From the NCBI RefSeq assembly GCF_003347205.1, contig NZ_QQBJ01000004.1:124001-188000 (forward strand): a stretch of 64,000 bases of DNA, written 5' to 3'. Origin of the DNA: Mycolicibacterium moriokaense. GTDB lineage: Bacteria > Actinomycetota > Actinomycetes > Mycobacteriales > Mycobacteriaceae. The notes below the pieces were generated by a model. The model made no database searches, was not told the origin of the DNA, and saw only the letters and a program-made list of their open reading frames with translations. Within the stretch, counting starts at the first letter, position 1. Each line of letters begins with the position of its first letter. The translations under genes and the position numbers were made by a program. Shown here piece by piece: positions 58,040 to 64,000 of the stretch.

Positions 58040-58705
58040 TCAGTGGTCCAGCCGGAATCCGAAGCCGCGCACGGTCTGCAGCGGAAGTCCGGCCAGCTTG
58101 GACCTGAGCTGTCCGATGAAGAAGTCCAGGGATCTGGACCGGCCGACCACCGCGGTGCCCCACACTTCGAGCATCAGTTCCTCGCGGCTGACCGCTTCCC
58201 CCTGGCGCGCCGACAGGGTGGCCAGGATCTGGAACTCGGTCTTGGTGAGCGACTGCGGGTTTCCGTCGAGTGTCACCTCGCGGCGTTCGCGGTCGATCGT
58301 GACCGGACCCGCGGTGACCGGGCCCGCTGCGGTCGCGTGGTCGCCGCCCACCCTGCGCATGCGCCGCATCACGGCGTCGATCCGGGCCAGCAGCACCGCC
58401 TTTCGGACGGGTTTGACCAAGTAGTCGTCGGCGCCCGCGCGCAGGCCGAGCACCACCGCACCGTCGCTGTCCCGCGCGGTCATGATGATCACCGGCACCG
58501 CCGATGCTCTCCGCAGAGTGCGCAGCACTTCCAAGCCGTCCATGTCGGGCAGCCCCAGATCCAGCAGCACGAGGTCACACCCTTTGACCCGGTGCAGAGC
58601 GTCGGCGCCGCGGCTGGTCTGGATGACGGAGGCGCCGGCGTGGCCCAACAACTCGGCCAGCGCCGACGCGACCCCCTCGTCGTCCTCGACAAGCAGCACT
58701 TGCAT
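58040..58705 (-). CDS. OmpR/TctD-family response regulator
   Basis: The ATG at 58705 (MQVLLVEDDEG) is chosen over a longer open frame. The 221-residue regulator has acidic pocket VEDDE, phosphoacceptor Asp49 (LVLLDLGLPDMDG), and the conserved Lys in YLVKPVRK. A winged-helix DNA-binding domain follows (LTKTEFQILATLSARQGEAVSREELMLEVWG). It pairs with the downstream kinase. It probably controls the upstream symporter gene, whose stop lies ten bases before its own start, and the TAXI gene. Confidence 0.92.
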   Translation of the reverse strand: MQVLLVEDDEGVASALAELLGHAGASVIQTSRGADALHRVKGCDLVLLDLGLPDMDGLEVLRTLRRASAVPVIIMTARDSDGAVVLGLRAGADDYLVKPVRKAVLLARIDAVMRRMRRVGGDHATAAGPVTAGPVTIDRERREVTLDGNPQSLTKTEFQILATLSARQGEAVSREELMLEVWGTAVVGRSRSLDFFIGQLRSKLAGLPLQTVRGFGFRLDH

Positions 58706-58715
58706 GGCGCTGATG

Positions 58716-60047
58716 CTAAGAACCCGTCGGCGAAACCGGCGCCGTGTTGACCAATTCGCCGTCCGCTGCTTCCAGTTCGCGGGTTTCGCGCTCCAGGTGC
58801 GAACGCCGCGACGGCTCACCCATGAAGACGTAGACCAGCAACGAGATCAACCCGCAACCGGCCACGTAGAAGAAGAACAGGCTCTCGTGGCCGATGTTCT
58901 TCAAGCCGAGAGCGACGTACTCGGTGGTGCCGCCGAAGATCGCGACGGTGAGGGCATAGGGCAGCCCGACGCCGAGCGCCCGGATACGCGCGGGGAAGAG
59001 TTCCGCCTTGACCACCGCGTTGATCGAGGTGTAGCCCGACACGATCACCAGCCCGGCCATCATCAGCCCGAATGCGGGCAGAGCCGCCGTCACGTGGGCC
59101 ACCGCGGTGAGCAGCGGGACAGTGCACAGCGTCGCCCCGATGCCGAACGCTATCAGCAAGGGGCGGCGGCCAATTCGGTCCGACAGCGCGCCAAACAACG
59201 GCTGCAGGCCGACGAAGACCGCCAGAGCGATGAAGTTGATCCACGTCACCTGCTCCTTCGGCAGGCCGGCGGTGTTGATCATGAACTTCTGCATGTAGGT
59301 GGTGAAGGTGTAGAACGCGATCGTCCCGCCGAGCGTCAGGCCCACCACCGTCAGGCACTCACGCGGATAGGTGAGCAGCACTCGCAGGCTGCCGCGGTCG
59401 GACTTCTCCTCGACGGCCAGCGCGTAGTTCTGCGACTCATCCATGGTGCGCCGCAACCACATCACCGTCACCGCAGCCGCGGCGCCGACGGCGAACGCGA
59501 TCCGCCAACCCCAGGAATGCATCTGGTCGTCGGTGAGCAACCGCTGCAGCACGATCTGGACGCCGAGGGCCAGCAGTTGGCCGCTGGTCAGCGTGACGTA
59601 CTGAAACGACGAGTAGAAGCCGCGCCGGTGCGGCGTCGCGACTTCGCTCAGATACGTGGCCGAGGTGCCGTACTCGCCGCCCAGCGACATCCCCTGCAGC
59701 AGCCGCGCGCAGACCAGCAGCACCGGCGCCATCGCGCCGATCTGCGCGTACCCGGGTAGCACCGCGATGCCCAGCGAGCCGATTCCCATCAGCGTCACCG
59801 AGAGCGTCAGCGCCGCGCGGCGACCGAATCGGTCGGCATATCTACCGAACAGCCAGCCGCCGAGGGGACGCACCAGGAAGCCGACCGCGAACACGCCTGC
59901 CGTGTTCAACAGCTGCGCAGTCTGATTCCCCGACGGGAAGAACACGCCCGCGAAGTAGATGCTGAATGCCGCGTAGGCATACCAGTCGTACCACTCGATC
60001 AGATTGCCCAGCGATCCCCGGACGACGTTGCCCGCCACCGACCTCAT
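58716..60047 (-). CDS. MHS-family major facilitator (KgtP/ProP-like organic-acid symporter)
   Basis: The 443-residue protein has 12 transmembrane helices. Its metabolite:H+ symporter signatures are SLGNLIEWYDWYAYAAFSIYF, the loop-2 motif GRYADRFGRRAAL, LLQGMSLGGEYGTSATYLSE, and the second-half GALSDRIGRRPLL. The family moves alpha-ketoglutarate, citrate, proline or betaine; the text is close to KgtP-type dicarboxylate porters. The ATG has a GAGGGG SD. It is first in the operon with the two-component pair and TAXI receptor, so it is the likely transport output of the sensory system. Confidence 0.87.
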   Translation of the reverse strand: MRSVAGNVVRGSLGNLIEWYDWYAYAAFSIYFAGVFFPSGNQTAQLLNTAGVFAVGFLVRPLGGWLFGRYADRFGRRAALTLSVTLMGIGSLGIAVLPGYAQIGAMAPVLLVCARLLQGMSLGGEYGTSATYLSEVATPHRRGFYSSFQYVTLTSGQLLALGVQIVLQRLLTDDQMHSWGWRIAFAVGAAAAVTVMWLRRTMDESQNYALAVEEKSDRGSLRVLLTYPRECLTVVGLTLGGTIAFYTFTTYMQKFMINTAGLPKEQVTWINFIALAVFVGLQPLFGALSDRIGRRPLLIAFGIGATLCTVPLLTAVAHVTAALPAFGLMMAGLVIVSGYTSINAVVKAELFPARIRALGVGLPYALTVAIFGGTTEYVALGLKNIGHESLFFFYVAGCGLISLLVYVFMGEPSRRSHLERETRELEAADGELVNTAPVSPTGS

Positions 60048-60162
60048 GTCTGCACCCCTCGTTGCTAGTAGGTGCGCACATCATGGGAGGGGGCACGGTG
60101 ATCGGGAACGCGAATCGTCGCGCCTGCACCGCTTCCTAGCGCAATCCACAGATTGGGGCAGC

Positions 60163-60183
60163 GCTCAGCTCTTTTGGCTGAGC
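60163..60183 (-). terminator. stem-loop over the stop codon of the osmoprotectant receptor gene
   Basis: GCTCAGC (60163-60169) and GCTGAGC (60177-60183) are exact reverse complements around a seven-base loop that contains four T. On the minus strand the stem covers the last codons and the TGA of the ABC receptor gene. No T-run follows. It is a plausible terminator or processing hairpin at the end of the ABC operon. Confidence 0.5.
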
Positions 60184-61157
60184 AGGCCTTCCTTGATCAG
60201 CCAGTCGCGCGCCACGATGGCCGGGTCATCGCCGTCGGTGTCGACTTTGGCGTTGAGCTCCAACATGACGTCGTTGGTGAGCTTCGGGGTCAACTGCCCG
60301 AAGATCTCGGCCAGTTCGGGGTGTGCGGCGAGTGTGTCGGAGCTGACCACGGGGGACAGGTTGTAGTGCGGGAAGAACTTCCGGTCGTCCTCGAGCACCC
60401 GCAGGTTCAGCCCCGGGATGCGGCCGTCGGTGGTGAACACCTCACCGAAGTTGCACTGGCCGTTGGCGGTTGCGGTGTAGATGACGCCGGTGTCCAGGTT
60501 GGTCACCCGGCCGAGTTGGTCTCGGCTCAGGCCATAGGCCTTCAGCATCGGCACGAAACCGTCATTGCGGCTGGCGAATTCGCTTTCGACGCAGAAGGTC
60601 AGATCAGAGCGGTCCAGCTTGGTCAGATCCGACAGCTTGGTGACGCCCAGCCGTTCGCCTTCGGATTCGCGGATCGCGAACGCGTAGGTGTCGTCCATCG
60701 GGGCGGGCGGCAACCAGGTCAGCCCGTTCTTGGCGTCGGCCTCTTTGGTCGCCTGATACTGCGCCTCTTGACCTTTCACGGGGTTCTCGTTGCCCAGGTA
60801 GTTGATCCAGCCGGTGCCGGTGTACTCGGGCGACACATCGGCCTGCCCGCTCGTCATCGCATGGCGCGCGCCGAAGCTGCCGGGGATGTTGGTCAGGTTG
60901 GTGACGTCGGCGCCCGCGGTCGCCAGCACGGTCGAGAACATGTTGCCGAGGATCAGTTGCTCGGTGAAGTCCTTCGCTGCGACGGTCAGGTTGACGCCGT
61001 CCAGGGAGTCGTAGTGCTGGATAGTGCCCGGCTCCGCCTGGAGCACGGCGCCGCTGGCCGACTGCAGCCCGCACGAGGCGACGAGGCCGGTCATCAACGC
61101 GGCGAGCAGGGTCAGTGCGCGGTTGCGCCGCCGGATCGCGGTCGTGATCGCAGCCAT
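60165..61157 (-). CDS. osmoprotectant ABC transporter, substrate-binding lipoprotein (OpuCC/ProX-like)
   Basis: The ATG at 61157 is used. A GTG at 61166 overlapping the permease stop (GTGA) is equally possible and adds three residues. The protein has a lipoprotein signal (GLVASC, Cys29) and the OpuAC/ProX domain: LTVAAKDFTEQLILGNMFSTVL, DVSPEYTGTGWINYLG, LPPAPMDDTYAFAIRE, GIPGLNLRVLEDDR-like segments with Tyr/Trp residues that bind quaternary amines. It delivers glycine betaine, choline or related solutes. It is the last gene of a permease-ATPase-permease-receptor operon. Confidence 0.88.
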   Translation of the reverse strand: MAAITTAIRRRNRALTLLAALMTGLVASCGLQSASGAVLQAEPGTIQHYDSLDGVNLTVAAKDFTEQLILGNMFSTVLATAGADVTNLTNIPGSFGARHAMTSGQADVSPEYTGTGWINYLGNENPVKGQEAQYQATKEADAKNGLTWLPPAPMDDTYAFAIRESEGERLGVTKLSDLTKLDRSDLTFCVESEFASRNDGFVPMLKAYGLSRDQLGRVTNLDTGVIYTATANGQCNFGEVFTTDGRIPGLNLRVLEDDRKFFPHYNLSPVVSSDTLAAHPELAEIFGQLTPKLTNDVMLELNAKVDTDGDDPAIVARDWLIKEGLLSQKS

Positions 61158-61162
61158 CGTGA

Positions 61163-61948
61163 TCACAGCCCCTTCGGCGCGGCGACCATCTCCGCCACCC
61201 GCGCCAGCCAGTCGATGAACAGGGCCAGCGCCGCCACCAGCACCGCGCCGACGACCAGCGTGACGGTCTGCTGCAGTTTGATGCCGGTGGTGATCAGCTG
61301 GCCCAGCCCGCCCGCGCCGGTGAACGATGCCAGCGCCGCGGTGCCCACGATGAGAACCAGGGCGGTGCGGACGCCCGCCACGATGACCGGCAGGGCCAGC
61401 GGCAACTCGACTCGCAACAGGGTCGACCATGACGACATGCCCATGCCGCGGGAGGCCTCGACCAACCGCGGGTCGACCCCGTCCAGCCCGGTCACCGTGT
61501 TGGCGATGATCGGCAGCGCACCGTACACGGTCAGCGCGAGCACCGCACCCACCTGGCCGATGCCGAACAGCACCGCGCCCAGCGCGATCAGACCGATGGC
61601 CGGTGCGGCCTGGCCGAAGCCGGCGACGGTGATGATCGGCTTGGAGTAGCGCCGAAGTCCCCCGCGGGTCAACGCGATTCCGACGGGGATGGCGACCGCG
61701 CAGGTCAGCAGTGTGGCCGCCAGGCTCACGGTCATGTGCTGGCGCAGCAACGTCAGCAGCTGCGGGACGGCGAGCGAACGCCGCTCCGATTCCGATACAT
61801 CGGCGTTGTGGACGTAGAGCAGCGATCCGACGACCACCACTATGCAGATCAGTGGCTGCAGCACCCAGCGGCCCAACCCCGGGCCGCGGCTGCTTCGCGA
61901 TTCCTGCCCGGCGTCCTCGACGTCGGGTTTGGTATCGGCCAGGGTCAC
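61163..61948 (-). CDS. osmoprotectant ABC transporter permease (OpuCB/ProW-like), second permease
   Basis: The GTG at 61948 overlaps the ATPase stop by four bases. The 261-residue permease starts with a disordered tail (DTKPDVEDAGQESRSSR), then about six transmembrane helices. The coupling loop is VEASRGMGMSSWSTLLRVELPLALPVIVAGVRTALVLIVGTAALASFTGAGGLGQLI. The EAA-like loop and length match OpuCB/OpuCD. It pairs with the other permease at 63107-63754 to form a heterodimeric channel. Confidence 0.88.
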   Translation of the reverse strand: MTLADTKPDVEDAGQESRSSRGPGLGRWVLQPLICIVVVVGSLLYVHNADVSESERRSLAVPQLLTLLRQHMTVSLAATLLTCAVAIPVGIALTRGGLRRYSKPIITVAGFGQAAPAIGLIALGAVLFGIGQVGAVLALTVYGALPIIANTVTGLDGVDPRLVEASRGMGMSSWSTLLRVELPLALPVIVAGVRTALVLIVGTAALASFTGAGGLGQLITTGIKLQQTVTLVVGAVLVAALALFIDWLARVAEMVAAPKGL

Positions 61949-63114
61949 GAAGCCGTCCCCGTGGGTTGGCTGGTGCGGCGCATGCCCTCCATCGCGTCCA
62001 TGATGGTTTCCACCCTGACCACGCCCTGGTAGGTGTTGCGCCTGCCGGTCACGACAACGACGCCATGCGACGACGTCAACATCTCGTCGAGCGCGTCGTT
62101 GAGCGTCGACGCGAGGTTGACGCATTCCAGTTCCTCGTCGCGCGCGACACGGTCGAGCGCCCGCGGATTCTGCAGTTCGCCGAGCGACACCCAGCGCTGC
62201 GGCCGGTTCTGTGCGTCGAGAACGATGACGTGCTCGCGGTCCAGCGACCTGGCGGCCTGGATCGCCTCGGCCGGGTCGCCGCCGACGTGGGCGACGGCCG
62301 CCTCGTGCAGGTCGACGTCGCGGACCCTGGTCAGCGTGAGCTGTTTGAGCGCGGCCCCGGCGCCGACGAAGCTGCGCACGAAGTCGTCGGCGGGTTCGGC
62401 GAGGATGCGCTCGGGGGAGTCGTACTGCACGATCTTCGAGCCGGCCTGCAGGATCGCGATCCGGTCGCCGAGTTTCACGGCTTCGTCGAAGTCGTGGGTG
62501 ACGAACACGATGGTCTTGCGCAGTTCGTCCTGCAGCCGCAGCAGTTCGTCCTGCAGCCGTTGCCGGGTGATCGGGTCGACGGCGCCGAAGGGCTCGTCCA
62601 TCAGCAGCACCGGCGGGTCGGCGGCCAGCGCCCTCGCGACGCCGACGCGCTGCTGCTGGCCGCCCGACAGTTCCCGCGGGTAGCGGTCTCGGTACTGCGA
62701 CGGTTCCAGGCTGACCAGGTCGAGCAGTTCGTCGACACGGTTTGCGACGCGCTTCTTGTCCCACTTGAGCAGGCGGGGCACGATCGCGATGTTGTCGCCG
62801 ACGGTGAGGTGCGGGAACAGGCCCGCGCCCTGGATGACGTAGCCGATGTGACGCCGTAGGTCGTCCGGGTCGCGGTGGGTCACGTCGTCGTCGCCGATGA
62901 AGATCTTGCCGCTGGTCGGCTCGATCAGCCGGTTGATCATCTTCATCGTGGTGGTCTTGCCGCATCCCGACGGCCCGACCAGCATGACGATCTCGCCCGC
63001 CGGGATCTCGATCGTGACGTTGTCGACGGCGGGCCTCGACGCTTGTGCGTCGTATTGCTTCGTCACCCCGTCGAGCAGGATTCTGACGCCGCCGGCGGTG
63101 TTCGGTTCAGACAC
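61945..63114 (-). CDS. osmoprotectant ABC transporter ATPase (OpuCA/ProV-like, with CBS region)
   Basis: The 389-residue protein has Walker A GPSGCGKTTTMKM, the signature ELSGGQQQRVGVARALA, Walker B VLLMDEPFGAVDP and H-loop FVTHDFDEAVK. After residue 260 comes a C-terminal pair of CBS-like halves (LDREHVIVLDAQNRPQRWVSLGEL, MLTSSHGVVVVTGRRNTYQGVV), which in OpuA sense ionic strength. This is the osmoregulated OpuCA/ProV type. It overlaps both permease genes, by eight and four bases. The M. tuberculosis counterpart is Rv3758c (proV), from memory. Confidence 0.92.
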   Translation of the reverse strand: MSEPNTAGGVRILLDGVTKQYDAQASRPAVDNVTIEIPAGEIVMLVGPSGCGKTTTMKMINRLIEPTSGKIFIGDDDVTHRDPDDLRRHIGYVIQGAGLFPHLTVGDNIAIVPRLLKWDKKRVANRVDELLDLVSLEPSQYRDRYPRELSGGQQQRVGVARALAADPPVLLMDEPFGAVDPITRQRLQDELLRLQDELRKTIVFVTHDFDEAVKLGDRIAILQAGSKIVQYDSPERILAEPADDFVRSFVGAGAALKQLTLTRVRDVDLHEAAVAHVGGDPAEAIQAARSLDREHVIVLDAQNRPQRWVSLGELQNPRALDRVARDEELECVNLASTLNDALDEMLTSSHGVVVVTGRRNTYQGVVRVETIMDAMEGMRRTSQPTGTAS

Positions 63115-63754
63115 GAATCCCCCTCGGGACGGTGATACGGGTGATGAGATTCAGCACGGTGTCCAAGATGACGGCCAGCAGCAGGATGCCCACGGTCGCC
63201 GCGACGATGGAGTTGGTGGCGTTGGCGCCGCCCATCCGGGAGATGCCCGAGAAGATGTAGCCGCCGAGACCCGGTCCGAGCGCGAATGCGGCGATGGCGG
63301 CGATGCCCATCAGCATCTGCGCGGAGATGCGCACCCCGGTCATGATCACCGGCCAGGCAAGCGGCAGTTCGAGCTTCACCAAGGTCGCGAAGCGACTCAT
63401 CCCCATTCCGCGCGCCGACTCGACGAGCGTCTTGTCGACGCCGTTGAGGCCGACCACGACGTTGCGCAGGATCGGAAACACCCCGAAGAAGGCCAGCAGG
63501 ATCACCGACGGCAGCACCCCGAGTCCGACGACGCCGACCAGGATGCCCAGCAGGGCGTAGGAGGGAATGGTCAGCCCGACGGCCGTGACGCTGTTGCCCA
63601 CGGCCACACCGACCGGCGAACGGTAGATCAGCACCCCGATGACGAGGGCGATGGCGGTGGCAAGGACGAGCGTCTGGACGACCAGGCTCATGTGCTGATA
63701 GGCGAGAAACGACAGCACCGGCCAACGGTCCCGCACGAACTCCACGAAGCCCAC
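63107..63754 (-). CDS. osmoprotectant ABC transporter permease (OpuCB/ProW-like), first permease
   Basis: The GTG at 63754 (MGFVEFVRDRWPVLSFLAYQH) matches the usual start of OpuCB/OpuCD permeases; the frame is open further upstream. The 215-residue protein has about five or six transmembrane helices and the coupling segment GVDKTLVESARGMGMSRFATLVKLELPLAWPVIMTGVRISAQMLMGIAAIAAF. No strong SD is visible. It is the first gene of the ABC operon and is divergent from the gene entering at the right edge. Confidence 0.87.
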   Translation of the reverse strand: MGFVEFVRDRWPVLSFLAYQHMSLVVQTLVLATAIALVIGVLIYRSPVGVAVGNSVTAVGLTIPSYALLGILVGVVGLGVLPSVILLAFFGVFPILRNVVVGLNGVDKTLVESARGMGMSRFATLVKLELPLAWPVIMTGVRISAQMLMGIAAIAAFALGPGLGGYIFSGISRMGGANATNSIVAATVGILLLAVILDTVLNLITRITVPRGIRV

Positions 63755-63908
63755 TGCGAAATTCGCCCCCGTGTATTGGGTTGTCCGCCCGACGTTTGCC
63801 GAGCCAAGGTCGCGTGTTCCCGAAATCGGGCCGGTCAAACAGACTGCGCGCAATTGGCGGCGCGCACGTGCTCCCAGCACATCGGCCACAACGAGCCTTG
63901 GCAGCAAC

Positions 63909-63925
63909 TACTACGCGGCGTAGTA
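63909..63925. promoter_or_regulatory. 17-bp perfect palindrome in the divergent promoter at the right edge
   Basis: TACTACGC, one G, then GCGTAGTA form a perfect palindrome with eight-base arms. It lies 40 bases upstream of the GTG at 63965 and 155 bases from the ABC operon start. The form is typical of TetR-family operators. The nearer gene on the right is the more probable target. Confidence 0.7.
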
Positions 63926-63964
63926 TTGGCGGCAGCCCGGTCTCACGAAACCCGGAGGCGCCCC

Positions 63965-64000
63965 GTGAAGTGGAGCTTCGCCCAGATCAGCCTCGTGATC
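63965..64000 (+). CDS. start of a gene cut by the window edge
   Basis: A GTG at 63965 follows GGAGG by about seven bases and opens a frame reading K-W-S-F-A-Q-I-S-L-V-I to the window end. The short hydrophobic start may be a signal or membrane segment. Only 12 codons are visible, so nothing more can be said. Its promoter carries the palindrome at 63909-63925. Confidence 0.6.
   Translation, partial: MKWSFAQISLVI

Noticed and set aside
61163-62965. Apparent 600-residue fusion ending in an ABC permease
   Set aside because: The first 330 residues are a frame-shifted reading of the ATPase gene. The permease starts at the GTG at 61948 overlapping the ATPase stop.

Overview
The window looks like chromosomal DNA of a fast-growing mycobacterium (Mycolicibacterium-like). 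The support is high GC, dense genes with many 4-bp ATGA/GTGA overlaps, GTG starts, several apparently leaderless genes, a CYP125 sterol P450, ICL2-type isocitrate lyase, a RipD-type NlpC/P60 pseudoenzyme, a FadD32-like fatty acyl-AMP ligase, an F420/LLM oxidoreductase, TIGR00027-type methyltransferase and proline-rich exported proteins. I see no insertion sequence, integrase, tRNA, rRNA or CRISPR array. It reads as core and accessory chromosome rather than a mobile island.

Layout. 0-5.6 kb: a CYP125-type P450 and an Rv1533-like flavin oxidoreductase, each preceded by a KstR-like box, then small membrane proteins and a HAD phosphatase. 5.6-9.9 kb: an exo-glucosaminidase-like GH2 exoenzyme with tandem leader repeats and an apparent AUA start, followed by a PLP decarboxylase. 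9.9-19 kb: LLM oxidoreductase, thioesterase, a second P450 overlapping cinA, macro-domain, hydrolase, ACT and exported proteins, including a Pro-rich NlpC/P60-like protein. 19-26 kb: an ArsR regulator behind a long palindrome, an alkaline-phosphatase-fold enzyme, a VanY-like lipoprotein, and a LuxC/LuxE-like acyl reductase pair facing a PaaK-like ligase. 26-38 kb: malic enzyme, glutamine amidotransferase, isocitrate lyase, SDR, RipD, AraC, methyltransferase and a second, eukaryote/archaeal-type prolyl-tRNA synthetase.

37-51 kb: two adenylate-forming lipid enzymes in divergent orientation, a MOSC protein, an HsaA-like flavoprotein, a second PLP enzyme, a BCCT osmolyte transporter, and a catabolic divergon (Rieske oxygenase plus TetR against a D-aminoacylase-like amidohydrolase) with two palindromes between them. 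51-55.3 kb: a redox/stress divergon of DUF899, maleylpyruvate-isomerase-like and DUF899 genes against ArsR, SRPBCC, NYN and a deleted methyltransferase, with a perfect palindrome at the divergent promoter. 55.7-60 kb: an MHS-family organic-acid symporter, response regulator, sensor kinase and TAXI lipoprotein on one strand, which looks like a self-contained sense-and-import unit. 60-63.8 kb: an OpuC/ProVWX-type osmoprotectant ABC importer. The window ends just inside another gene with a palindromic promoter.

Functional themes are lipid, sterol and organic-acid use (CYP125, acyl-activating enzymes, isocitrate lyase, malic enzyme, dicarboxylate-type uptake), osmoprotectant import (BCCT and ABC) and cell-envelope remodelling (RipD, VanY, NlpC-like). 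Functions are read from motifs and remembered family resemblance; no database search was run.
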